In this document: in pieces, positions 1-6,190 of the stretch
Position numbering within the stretch: position 1 is the first letter of the stretch
Layout: each line of letters begins with the position of its first letter
Assembly (NCBI GenBank): GCA_001803645.1
Contig: MHDW01000041.1
Span: forward strand, 280-10,077
Length of the DNA stretch: 9,798 bases
Origin: Nitrospirae bacterium GWC2_42_7
GTDB lineage: Bacteria > Nitrospirota > Thermodesulfovibrionia > Thermodesulfovibrionales > UBA6898
Direction: 5' to 3'
Made by a program: the position numbers and the translations under genes
The notes under the pieces: model-generated
Database searches by the model: none
Told to the model about the DNA's origin: nothing
Seen by the model: the letters and a program-made list of their open reading frames with translations, nothing else

Positions 1-1542
1 AAGTGTCTGTTCCGGCAATATATTGCTTTTGGATGAATATGGTCTCAGACCCACAATAGAGCTAACATTCCTGACATCCCATCCTTCTCTGAGCATAAGG
101 ACAGACACAACCGCCTTGTAGCGGGATTTATCACTGTCAATATTGTCAGCAGCGTCCCTTAATTTCTCAAGCTCTGCTTTGTCCTTTTTTGATTTTCCTT
201 CAACAACATCTCCGCTTTTGTTTGTGTGAATTACCAAAACCGCTTTTTTGAATTCAGGATAGCGGCTTTCAAGATATTCCGCCACATCATCGCTTTCTTT
301 TGTTTCGGTAGTCATAATAAAAAGAACCGGTGTCTTGTCGACCTTCTTAAGCTCGTCATATTGTTTTTTCCATTCTATGTAGCCCAAGTGAATGTAATCT
401 TCAAACCGCTCAACAAATTTGTCAGATTCTTTTTCTCTGATCTTTGCTCTTGAAGCCTCATCAGGCAGTACAGGGTGTTTCACAATATTTTGCTTGATTG
501 CCTCAACCAGCGGGTAATCGGAAACCGTTTGAACAAAAATTGCTCCTTTGTTGTCCCTTGGGGTAGCTGTCATGTCAACCTGCAGAGAAACGCCGCTGCC
601 GTATTTCAGTTTTAAAGTATTGTTGATATCCTCTATGTTTTTAAACCATGCCATATTTTCGTCATGGATGTGGTGCGCTTCGTCATTAATAATCACGAGG
701 TCTTTTATCTTATTGCTCCTTAAAACCTCACCTAAATCCATGCCTTTGTCCTTGTCAGCCATCGGCGAGGGTTTATCACCAAGAAAATAATCGGAGAGGT
801 CATCGTCCTGTAAAGAAGGAGCTTGTTTATTCGACAGAAAAACCCTGTGGATGTTGGTAAGAAAGATGTTGCCAGAAGAAGATATTGCCTTTAGTTCATC
901 CTGAAGATGGATTGTCATCTGAAAATCAGACTGCCAGTCTTTGTCAGTATATCCGTCATCTGGAATAAGCGGATCTGTTCTGCGTATCTTAAAACCTTCA
1001 AAATCTTTCTTGAGCCTGTTTAGGACTATGATATTAGGGGCGATAAGGAGAAAGTTTTTGGAGAGAGGTGAATCCTGCTCATAATGCTTATGGAAATATG
1101 ACCAGATTACAACAAGAGAGGCCACCTTTGTCTTTCCTGTGCCAGTTGCCATCTTTATAACATATCGTGTCCATTCCTCAGGGAACATCCCTGTAGAAAC
1201 CCGGCCGGAAGAATCGAATCTTATCAGTTCATATTTATCTTTTGCGCCTAATGCCTCATACAGATAAATGATGGATTCAATAGCCTCTCTCTGGGCAAAA
1301 TAGTATCTGAATTCCTCACCGTTTATTACATGCTTCGATTTGAACCAGTGACTCAGAAGTGCCTTTGATGTCTCACTTGCCCCGCTGTAATTATCAGCTC
1401 TCCAGTCTGTTACGAGCTGCCTGATTTTATGAACCAGAGGCGGAAGAAGCTGGTCGTATGCCTTCCTTCCGAGTTCCTCCTTAGAAGGGACCCAACGGGT
1501 GTCGGGATTAAGGATTTCAAATGGATTGGGATTAAATGGCAT
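1..1542 (-). CDS. Type III restriction (Res)-like DEAD/DEAH-box helicase, C-terminus beyond the window
   Basis: Superfamily 2 ATP-dependent DNA translocase/helicase of the kind that forms the R subunit of type III restriction enzymes. The frame is open from ATG at 1542 to base 1, giving 514 residues with no stop. I see Walker A ATGTGKT (residues 132-138), a NDEAHH Walker B/DEAH box (288-291), motif III MTATP (324-328), motif V LREGWDVRNV (about 483-492) and the start of motif VI (GLRPYSSK, ending EQTL; the expected GRGLRR-type arginine finger would lie just outside). The start is the first ATG and gives the short N-terminus MPFNPNPFEIL before a conserved-looking helical region; no good Shine-Dalgarno is visible. 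It lies 61 bp downstream of the TPR/HExxH gene on the same strand, so the two may be co-transcribed. The nuclease domain that would prove a restriction role lies outside the window, and other Res-family helicases (BREX- or DISARM-like) share these motifs. The family call is firm; the system is inferred. Confidence 0.9.
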   Translation of the reverse strand, partial: MPFNPNPFEILNPDTRWVPSKEELGRKAYDQLLPPLVHKIRQLVTDWRADNYSGASETSKALLSHWFKSKHVINGEEFRYYFAQREAIESIIYLYEALGAKDKYELIRFDSSGRVSTGMFPEEWTRYVIKMATGTGKTKVASLVVIWSYFHKHYEQDSPLSKNFLLIAPNIIVLNRLKKDFEGFKIRRTDPLIPDDGYTDKDWQSDFQMTIHLQDELKAISSSGNIFLTNIHRVFLSNKQAPSLQDDDLSDYFLGDKPSPMADKDKGMDLGEVLRSNKIKDLVIINDEAHHIHDENMAWFKNIEDINNTLKLKYGSGVSLQVDMTATPRDNKGAIFVQTVSDYPLVEAIKQNIVKHPVLPDEASRAKIREKESDKFVERFEDYIHLGYIEWKKQYDELKKVDKTPVLFIMTTETKESDDVAEYLESRYPEFKKAVLVIHTNKSGDVVEGKSKKDKAELEKLRDAADNIDSDKSRYKAVVSVLMLREGWDVRNVSSIVGLRPYSSKSNILPEQTL

Positions 1543-1561
1543 AGTATATTTTCAATAAATA

Positions 1562-1592
1562 ACTATGCATAAGCAAGAGAAATATGCATAGT
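1562..1592. repeat. Inverted repeat, 10-bp arms, between TPR gene and helicase gene
   Basis: The arms ACTATGCATA (1562-1571) and TATGCATAGT (1583-1592) are perfectly complementary with an 11-nt loop, and each contains the self-palindrome ATGCAT. The repeat fills the 61-bp gap upstream of the helicase start. No T-run directly follows it on the minus strand, so it is not a standard intrinsic terminator. It could be an operator or an mRNA hairpin controlling helicase expression. Confidence 0.6.
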
Positions 1593-1603
1593 GGTTGGGT
1601 TTT

Positions 1604-3469
1604 TTAACTTTTTCCCTTCTCAAACATCCCCTTCGCCGCTTCATACTCTTTCTTATAATTCATCCCAGTATCCAGAAACGGATCGATAACCTGAAAGGCA
1701 GCGTACATGTACGCAAGCAATTGAAGCCCTGTGAATTCTTTTCCAGGGATGCTTTCGAGATAATATTTCTTGTCGGTTTTTGCAGGATCAATTCCCTGCC
1801 TGCCAAGCATCGCAATCTCAAAGCCGACTTTTTTAATCTCTTCTAAATTCTTGTCCGCAAAGTATTGCAGGGCACTCAGGCAGTACATGGTGACAGCCAT
1901 TTGACCGGCTGGCTCTTGTTGAATGTCTGATGATGACCCCTCACCCATGCCCCTGCCTACCGGACAGGCAGGCTCTCCCTCAAGGGGCGAGGGTTTGATA
2001 AACTCAATATCTGCGATACTTTCAGCACTGGTTGCAGGCCTGCTACGGTATTCATTCTCTTCGATCAGGCTGAAGTAATTTTCTACCCTAAGTTCTTTTG
2101 CCCATTTTAAAATCAGAAGGTGTGCCTCAAGTGACTTGTCATTTCTCAGATATTTTAAATACTCTGCATAGAATTCTTTTGCAATTTTTACCTGGGGTGA
2201 TGTCGCCTTAAAGAGATGGCTCAAATCATAGCCAAACAGGTCTCTGAACTGAAAACAATGGACGAGACTTAAAATGATATTGGCAGTCCTTATTTTCGCC
2301 GGGGTGTACTCGATGATTTTCTTGTTTGTTGCCGCATCTATATATTCCTTGAGCAATGACAGAAGCGAAAGAAACTGAAAGGGCCGCAAGTTTGGATAGG
2401 TCTTATACAGAAAAACTTCGATGAAAAGATCGACCGGAGTATTATAGGTTTGGCTGTTGATTCCGTTGAAGAGGGAGGTGATAAAGTCAGCGATAGCCTT
2501 TTCATCAAGACCTTCCCTGTTAAGTTTTTGTATTATTGGCTCATTTTCCCTTATGAAGAGCTCTTTCTGTTCTTTGGTCGCAACAAATAGAAAGTTGGCG
2601 TTCCTCTTGCGGCACTGTGTTGACAAATCGAGGTGAACAAGTTCGTGCATCATTAAATGGGCTACGGCCAATCTGTCTTTCTTGAATCGGATGACGTGCT
2701 TATCCCGGTTATAATTCTCTGCCATCTCGAACTTAGCCGGAGTCGGGATTGTGTCATCCTGCATGATATCTATGTTCTTTCCAGATTCAATTGCCAACCG
2801 CTGGGAATACTGATTGAACATCTCAGCCGGATCAATACGTTGAACTGTTTTTAAACTTGCCTGCTGTGCCAACTCAAAGGCATTGCTGTATACAGAATGT
2901 CCCGGCTTGCTTTTCTTCAGTGCCTGAATTGCAAAATCGAATGCAACGGGATGGTTACCCTTCATTTCGCTTATCATGCCCAAACCATACAGGGTGTTCG
3001 GGTAGTCGGTGTTTATTGAAAGTGCCTGTTCAAAATATCGCCGTGCTTCCTCTACCTTTCCAATCTGAATCAGATTAGCGCCGATATTATTCATTGCTAT
3101 ATGATCATCAGGCTTTACAGCAAGGGCATGTTCGTAATAAGACATTGCTGTGGGGATGTCATTCTTGGATCGAGCGAAGATATTTCCCATCATAGTCAAT
3201 GCATGAGTGTTCTTTGGGTCCCAGCGCAAGGCATCAATCAGGCAGTTTATGGCGTCTTCCTGCCTGCCTTCGTCTGAATAGATCTGGCCTAATATCCGGT
3301 GATATTCCGAGACAGTGGGATTTTTTTTGATGAGTTTTTCGAGGATGAGTTTTGCTTTGTTGAATCTGCCTGCTTCGCAATGCTTTACAGCTGCGTCAAA
3401 ATCAGGCTTTTGAGAAGAAATTGAAGATGTATCGATCTCTATTTTTATCAGGTCATCTTCAATCTCCAC
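1604..3469 (-). CDS. TPR-repeat protein with HExxH metallopeptidase motif; true start probably upstream but out of frame
   Basis: The N-terminal part carries about four tetratricopeptide repeats (residues about 24-160), with the usual 34-residue spacing shown by prolines at 51, 85 and 120. A zinc-peptidase HELVH follows in the context HLMMHELVHLDL (His275, Glu276, His279). Glu351 in DLFIEVFL is a possible third zinc ligand (inference). The rest is mostly helical with no recognised fold, signal peptide or membrane segment, so a cytoplasmic protein is likely. The only in-frame canonical start is GTG at 3469, with no Shine-Dalgarno. The same frame stays open back to 3556 and reads like protein (LKEKIVSYYTFGPYKPK), which suggests the native N-terminus is longer and separated by a pentamer repeat that shifts frame (see 3470-3611). 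Residues about 493-514 come from an inserted palindromic repeat. The gene lies between a methyltransferase stub and a Res-type helicase. Substrate and role are unknown; a defence role is only suggested by context. Confidence 0.85.
   Translation of the reverse strand: MEIEDDLIKIEIDTSSISSQKPDFDAAVKHCEAGRFNKAKLILEKLIKKNPTVSEYHRILGQIYSDEGRQEDAINCLIDALRWDPKNTHALTMMGNIFARSKNDIPTAMSYYEHALAVKPDDHIAMNNIGANLIQIGKVEEARRYFEQALSINTDYPNTLYGLGMISEMKGNHPVAFDFAIQALKKSKPGHSVYSNAFELAQQASLKTVQRIDPAEMFNQYSQRLAIESGKNIDIMQDDTIPTPAKFEMAENYNRDKHVIRFKKDRLAVAHLMMHELVHLDLSTQCRKRNANFLFVATKEQKELFIRENEPIIQKLNREGLDEKAIADFITSLFNGINSQTYNTPVDLFIEVFLYKTYPNLRPFQFLSLLSLLKEYIDAATNKKIIEYTPAKIRTANIILSLVHCFQFRDLFGYDLSHLFKATSPQVKIAKEFYAEYLKYLRNDKSLEAHLLILKWAKELRVENYFSLIEENEYRSRPATSAESIADIEFIKPSPLEGEPACPVGRGMGEGSSSDIQQEPAGQMAVTMYCLSALQYFADKNLEEIKKVGFEIAMLGRQGIDPAKTDKKYYLESIPGKEFTGLQLLAYMYAAFQVIDPFLDTGMNYKKEYEAAKGMFEKGKS
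1938..1993. repeat. Nested palindromic repeat inside the TPR/HExxH coding sequence
   Basis: The outer arms CCCTCACCC (1938-1946) and GGGCGAGGG (1985-1993) pair at 8 of 9 positions. Between them is a second perfect dyad, CCTGCCT (1952-1958) and AGGCAGG (1966-1972), with a 7-nt loop. On the minus strand the element is translated as PSPLEGEPACPVGRGMGEG, a Gly/Pro-rich stretch unlike the rest of the protein. The pattern suggests a small CCTGCCT-type dyad inserted into an older SPLEGE-type palindrome. It keeps the frame open. Confidence 0.75.
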
Positions 3470-3611
3470 CTTCGGCTTGTAAGGCCCGAAAGTATAGTAG
3501 CTGACAATTTTTTCTTTTAGGTTGTTAAGCTGTGCTGTGCTGTGCTGTGTTATCTTTTACCTCGGGGAAGAGGTTAAAAAGAAAATCGTCTATTTTATGA
3601 ATGATTATCAT
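3470..3611 (-). other. Out-of-frame N-terminal segment of the TPR/HExxH gene
   Basis: An ATG at 3611 opens a 28-codon frame, MIIIHKIDDFLFNLFPEVKD followed by NTAQHSTA, that ends at TAA (3527-3525) just after the GCTGT repeat. The 621-codon frame is open without a start from 3556 down to 3469 and reads QLNNLKEKIVSYYTFGPY. Joining the two halves at the repeat needs a net removal of 1 nt modulo 3. One extra pentamer (five copies) or two fewer (two copies) satisfies this exactly, and no stop appears in either joined version. The ATG overlaps the TGA of the upstream stub (ATGA), a layout typical of translational coupling. I infer that the intact gene runs from 3611 to 1604 and that this copy is out of frame at the repeat. 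Confidence 0.6.
3529..3549. repeat. Pentanucleotide microsatellite (GCTGT)x4
   Basis: Four perfect tandem GCTGT units occupy 3529-3548, plus a further G at 3549; on the minus (coding) strand this is ACAGC x4. The unit length is not a multiple of three, so slipped-strand copy changes alter the reading frame of whatever is translated through it. It lies exactly at the join between the upstream ATG frame and the TPR/HExxH frame. Confidence 0.9.
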
Positions 3612-3796
3612 AGAATTCTTATCATGTGTTTCGGGTTAGGACTATTATACACAATCTGTTTTGGTGAAATTGTATTTTGCAAGCGAAATTGCTTCCGAGT
3701 ATAACTCTGTGCCTCTGCGCATTCTGCGCGCTCGCCTTCCCACTCGCGGGAAAACGCCAGTGCCCGGTCTTTGATCTCATTCAGCGATAACGGCAT
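3608..3796 (-). pseudogene. Truncated N-terminus of a class I DNA methyltransferase (MmeI/type IIG-like)
   Basis: This 62-codon frame begins MPLSLNEIKDRALAFSREWE, followed by GERAECAEAQS. That resembles the N-terminal helical region of large N6-adenine DNA methyltransferases of the MmeI/type IIG kind, where AEAQS is normally followed by FW and about 900 more residues. Here the similarity ends near residue 32; the tail (YTRKQFRLQNTIS onward) is unrelated and soon stops. No SAM-binding motif or NPPY catalytic motif is present, so it cannot methylate DNA. A GGGGA Shine-Dalgarno-like sequence precedes the ATG. The TGA overlaps the ATG of the downstream TPR frame. The simplest reading is a deletion remnant of a restriction-modification locus whose downstream members survive. 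The family call rests on recalled resemblance over about 32 residues. Confidence 0.6.
3644..3649 (-). promoter_or_regulatory. Possible -10 hexamer (TATAAT) upstream of ATG 3611
   Basis: A perfect TATAAT reads on the minus strand at 3649-3644, 32 nt before the ATG at 3611. No convincing -35 lies 16-18 bp upstream. It could give the TPR/HExxH gene its own transcript. Confidence 0.25.
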
Positions 3797-3823
3797 TATT
3801 TATTTGTCCCCAAATTTCTCTCA

Positions 3824-3852
3824 ATATTAAAATCTTTCAGCATTATTTGCAA
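3824..3852 (-). promoter_or_regulatory. Possible sigma70-type promoter for the methyltransferase stub and downstream genes
   Basis: On the minus strand TTGCAA (3852-3847) and TAATAT (3829-3824) are separated by 17 bp; each matches consensus at 4 of 6 positions. Predicted transcription would begin near 3817, about 20 nt before the ATG at 3796, with a GGGGA ribosome-binding-like motif between. The match is by eye only. Confidence 0.3.
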
Positions 3853-3966
3853 GGTATTTTAAGAGATACAAAAACAGGAAAGTTGCTGTTCAGATACCAT
3901 TTGGAACTTACAAAAAGATAGAAGAGATATCGGAAAACTACGCTTTGGGGCAGAAAAACCTTTATG

Positions 3967-4227
3967 CTATCTATAAATCAAAGGATATTCTTCTGGTTTT
4001 TCCAAAGCATCTATTTCAATATCGCAGTCGAGTTCTTTCCATCTGAGTTGGCCTGGGCCGATAACTTTCATTGAGTAAATCTCTTTTACAGTAGCATTTT
4101 TGAAAGCAGGATAATCATTAAATAATATGAAATATTCAATGTCTTGATACAGAAGCCAAAAACCTGTTTTTCCTATATTTGTGACCTCACTGACTAAAGT
4201 GCTTTTTCCACGAGCTTTTAAACTCAT
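3967..4227 (-). CDS. DUF2442 domain protein
   Basis: This 86-residue protein has the DUF2442 pattern: a strand-rich N-terminus with TGFWLLYQDIEYFILFNDYPAF at about residues 22-43, then ATVKEIYSM (45-53) and a final WKELDCDIEIDAL (63-75), as in this small family. DUF2442 genes commonly sit next to DUF4160 genes; the pair is suspected to be toxin-antitoxin-like, but the biochemical role is not established. The start is well supported: GAGGAG (minus strand, 4240-4235) lies 7 nt before the ATG. The gene overlaps the 3' end of the upstream DUF4160 gene by 41 nt in another frame, so translation is probably coupled. There is no signal peptide or membrane segment. Confidence 0.85.
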   Translation of the reverse strand: MSLKARGKSTLVSEVTNIGKTGFWLLYQDIEYFILFNDYPAFKNATVKEIYSMKVIGPGQLRWKELDCDIEIDALEKPEEYPLIYR

Positions 4228-4426
4228 TCTGTTTCTCCTCGATTAATCTTTCTATTTCTTTTAGCTCTTTCGTAGAAAGGTTGTGATAATGTGCAAGCGC
4301 TATAATAGGTTCCATCCAGAATTTTGCGGTTCCATCGGGAGCCTCAACATGAATGTGCATCCTCTTTTCTTCCCTGCTATTAAAGAAAAATCTGTATTTG
4401 CCATAAATCAAGACAGTCGGCGACAT
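4187..4426 (-). CDS. DUF4160 domain protein
   Basis: This 79-residue protein has the DUF4160 signature: MSPTVLIYGKYRFFFNSREE (residues 1-20), the conserved MHIHVE (23-28), AKFWMEP (34-40), and a helical C-terminus STKELKEIERLIEEKQNEF. Its length is typical for the family. The chosen ATG gives the family's usual PTVL...YRFFF opening. No Shine-Dalgarno precedes it; instead an extended -10 box lies only 5 nt upstream, so the message may be leaderless. It is the first gene of a two-gene unit with DUF2442 (41-nt overlap). DUF4160/DUF2442 pairs are widespread accessory modules of unknown function, often suspected of being toxin-antitoxin systems. Confidence 0.87.
   Translation of the reverse strand: MSPTVLIYGKYRFFFNSREEKRMHIHVEAPDGTAKFWMEPIIALAHYHNLSTKELKEIERLIEEKQNEFKSSWKKHFSQ
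4235..4240 (-). promoter_or_regulatory. Ribosome binding site of the DUF2442 gene
   Basis: GAGGAG on the minus strand, 7 nt upstream of the ATG at 4227, lies inside the DUF4160 coding sequence. It fixes the DUF2442 start and supports coupled but independently initiated translation. Confidence 0.75.
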
Positions 4427-4431
4427 AAATA

Positions 4432-4440
4432 ATTATACCA
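4432..4440 (-). promoter_or_regulatory. Extended -10 promoter of the DUF4160-DUF2442 pair
   Basis: The minus strand reads TGGTATAAT at 4440-4432, a perfect extended -10 (TGN plus TATAAT). The hexamer ends 5 nt before the ATG at 4426, so the expected start of transcription falls at or next to the start codon, implying a leaderless mRNA. A weak -35 candidate, TGTAAC, lies 17 bp upstream. Confidence 0.5.
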
Positions 4441-4540
4441 GACAATATTATTTTGTTACATTAATTTTAATTGTCGAAATTGTCTATGCAATAATTAGTT
4501 ATCAGAACACCCCGTCCGTTTGCTTTATTAAACAATATCA

Positions 4541-4549
4541 TGGTAATAT
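4541..4549 (+). promoter_or_regulatory. Possible extended -10 element for guaB
   Basis: TGGTAATAT at 4541-4549 fits an extended -10 (TGN plus TAATAT). A poor -35 candidate (TTGCTT, 4520-4525) lies 18 bp upstream. A start near 4556 would leave a leader of about 18 nt containing the AGGAGA ribosome binding site (4563-4568). No purine-responsive riboswitch or clear operator could be recognised in 4427-4573. Confidence 0.3.
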
Positions 4550-4573
4550 TTCAAGAAATTTCAGGAGAGTAAT

Positions 4574-6031
4574 ATGTCTGAAAAGATAGAATTTGGTTTG
4601 ACTTTCGATGATGTCCTTTTACTGCCTGCAATGTCTGAAGTAATGCCTAAAGAAGTTGACCTCACCACAAATCTCACAAAAAAGATCAAGCTGAATATCC
4701 CTCTTTTGAGTTCTGCTATGGACACGGTAACAGAAGCCTCCATGGCTATAGCTGTCGCAAGAGAGGGAGGCATCGGTATTGTTCACAGGGCTTTATCACC
4801 TGAAAAACAGGCTGTCGAGATTGATAAGGTCAAAAAATCAGAAAGCGGTATGATAATCGATCCTATTACAGTTCCCCCTGATGCACCCATATCAGATGCC
4901 TTGTTCTTGATGGAAAAATACAGGATATCCGGAGTTCCTGTCACTGTAAAAGGCAAACTCATAGGCATTCTGACGAACAGGGACTTAAGATTCGAGACAA
5001 AGGTAAACAAGAAAGTCTCTGAAGTAATGACCAAAGACCGTCTCATTACAGCCAGCGTCGGGATCACTATGGAAGATGCAAAAGAAATTCTGAATAAGTA
5101 CAAGATCGAAAAACTGCCGATCGTTGACAAAGATTTCAGGCTGACGGGGCTTATAACAATAAAAGATATCGAGAAACGCAAAAAATATCCGAACTCCTGC
5201 AAGGACAAACACAGCAGGCTTATGGTCGGAGCTGCAGTAGGTACAGGCGCAGACACTATGCTCAGGGTTGAACTCGTCATCAATGCAGGAGCAGATATTA
5301 TCTGTATTGATACAGCGCATGGTCATTCAAGGTCTGTTATCTCAACACTCAAGGCAATAAAAAAGAAATTCAAAATTGATGTAATAGCAGGCAATGTAGC
5401 TACTGCTGAAGGGACGCTCGACCTGATAAATGCGGGTGCTGATGCAGTAAAGATAGGCATTGGTCCTGGTTCTATATGCACAACAAGAATAGTTGCTGGC
5501 GCAGGCGTGCCTCAACTGACAGCTGTCAAGAACTGCTCTGCTGTAGCAAGAAAATTTAACATCCCTATAATTGCTGACGGCGGCATCAAGTACTCCGGGG
5601 ACATAACAAAGGCCCTCGCCTCAGGCGCCAACTCAGTGATGATAGGAAGCCTTTTCGCAGGCACAGATGAATCACCCGGAGAAGTAGTCCTTTTTCAGGG
5701 AAGAAGTTATAAGGTCTACAGGGGCATGGGTTCTATCGGAGCTATGGAACAGGGAGCAAAAGACAGATATCAGCAGGAAGGTGTAGAGTCAAAGAAACTG
5801 GTGCCTGAAGGTGTAGAAGGCAGGGTGCCGCATAAAGGCACTCTTTCCCAAAGCGTGCATCAGCTTCTCGGAGGCCTTCGCTCGGGCATGGGCTACTGCG
5901 GTGCAAATACCCTCGCTGAACTAAGAAAAAAGGCAAGGTTTATACAGATAACTAATGCCGGACTTCGTGAAAGCCATGTCCATGACGTTGTAGTAACAAA
6001 AGAAGCACCGAACTACAGTCCTGAAAGATAA
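4574..6031 (+). CDS. guaB: Inosine-5'-monophosphate dehydrogenase
   Basis: Oxidises IMP to XMP with NAD+, the committed step of guanine nucleotide synthesis in the cytoplasm. The 485 residues match the usual bacterial length. After the N-terminal [13 protein letters not shown] and SSAMDTVTE comes a Bateman module of two CBS domains (about 95-145 and 150-201) inserted in the TIM barrel. Catalytic features are present: the NAD-binding DTAHGH (Asp246), GNVAT (273-277), the loop [11 protein letters not shown] with nucleophile Cys302, ADGGI with Asp335, the GMGS phosphate-binding loop (384-387) and the mobile-flap Arg398-Tyr399 pair (DRYQQ). AGGAGA lies 5 nt before the ATG and settles the start. 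guaA follows 159 bp downstream, separated by a large palindromic repeat. The 166-codon frame opposite it is a shadow. Confidence 0.98.
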   Translation: MSEKIEFGLTFDDVLLLPAMSEVMPKEVDLTTNLTKKIKLNIPLLSSAMDTVTEASMAIAVAREGGIGIVHRALSPEKQAVEIDKVKKSESGMIIDPITVPPDAPISDALFLMEKYRISGVPVTVKGKLIGILTNRDLRFETKVNKKVSEVMTKDRLITASVGITMEDAKEILNKYKIEKLPIVDKDFRLTGLITIKDIEKRKKYPNSCKDKHSRLMVGAAVGTGADTMLRVELVINAGADIICIDTAHGHSRSVISTLKAIKKKFKIDVIAGNVATAEGTLDLINAGADAVKIGIGPGSICTTRIVAGAGVPQLTAVKNCSAVARKFNIPIIADGGIKYSGDITKALASGANSVMIGSLFAGTDESPGEVVLFQGRSYKVYRGMGSIGAMEQGAKDRYQQEGVESKKLVPEGVEGRVPHKGTLSQSVHQLLGGLRSGMGYCGANTLAELRKKARFIQITNAGLRESHVHDVVVTKEAPNYSPER

Positions 6032-6042
6032 AATACGGCTTA

Positions 6043-6130
6043 ACCCACCCCTGCACCCCTCCCAAGAGGGGACTAATGTGGGACTACCTGCTTTGTAAAA
6101 TCCCCTCCCTGGAGGGGTGCAGGGGTGGGT
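6043..6130. repeat. 88-bp palindromic repeat with perfect 20-bp terminal arms, between guaB and guaA
   Basis: The 20-nt arm at 6043-6062 (ACCCACCCCTGCACCCCTCC) is perfectly complementary to 6111-6130. Smaller C/G-rich dyads lie just inside each arm (for example CCCCTCC-ct-GGAGGGG at 6103-6118). The element is MITE/REP-like, encodes nothing and carries no recognisable target duplication. It follows the guaB stop by 11 bp. Neither strand has a T-run after it, so it is not an ordinary intrinsic terminator, although such a hairpin could still weaken readthrough or stabilise an mRNA end. Confidence 0.85.
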
Positions 6131-6190
6131 AGACTTTATTGCACATAAGTTTTATTAAAATTTAATAAGTTAAAAGGATTATCAATAATT

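Noticed and set aside
548..790. 80-codon plus-strand frame opposite the helicase
   Set aside because: It is antisense to conserved helicase motifs and has no recognisable domain.
3522..3704. 60-codon plus-strand frame (hydrophobic product) over the pentamer repeat region
   Set aside because: The frame owes its start and Cys/Leu/Val runs to the GCTGT repeat read in the other direction; no ribosome binding site. A small membrane protein is unlikely but not excluded.
4427..4573. Purine riboswitch or PurR-like operator before guaB
   Set aside because: No aptamer-like conserved core or convincing operator dyad could be recognised by eye in the 147-bp gap.
4783..5283. 166-codon minus-strand frame opposite guaB
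   Set aside because: It lies wholly inside a clear guaB coding region; the Ser/Ile/Leu-rich product shows no domain, so it is a codon-bias shadow.
6043..6130. Intrinsic terminator between guaB and guaA
   Set aside because: The hairpin is strong, but no run of T follows the right arm on the plus strand or the left arm on the minus strand.
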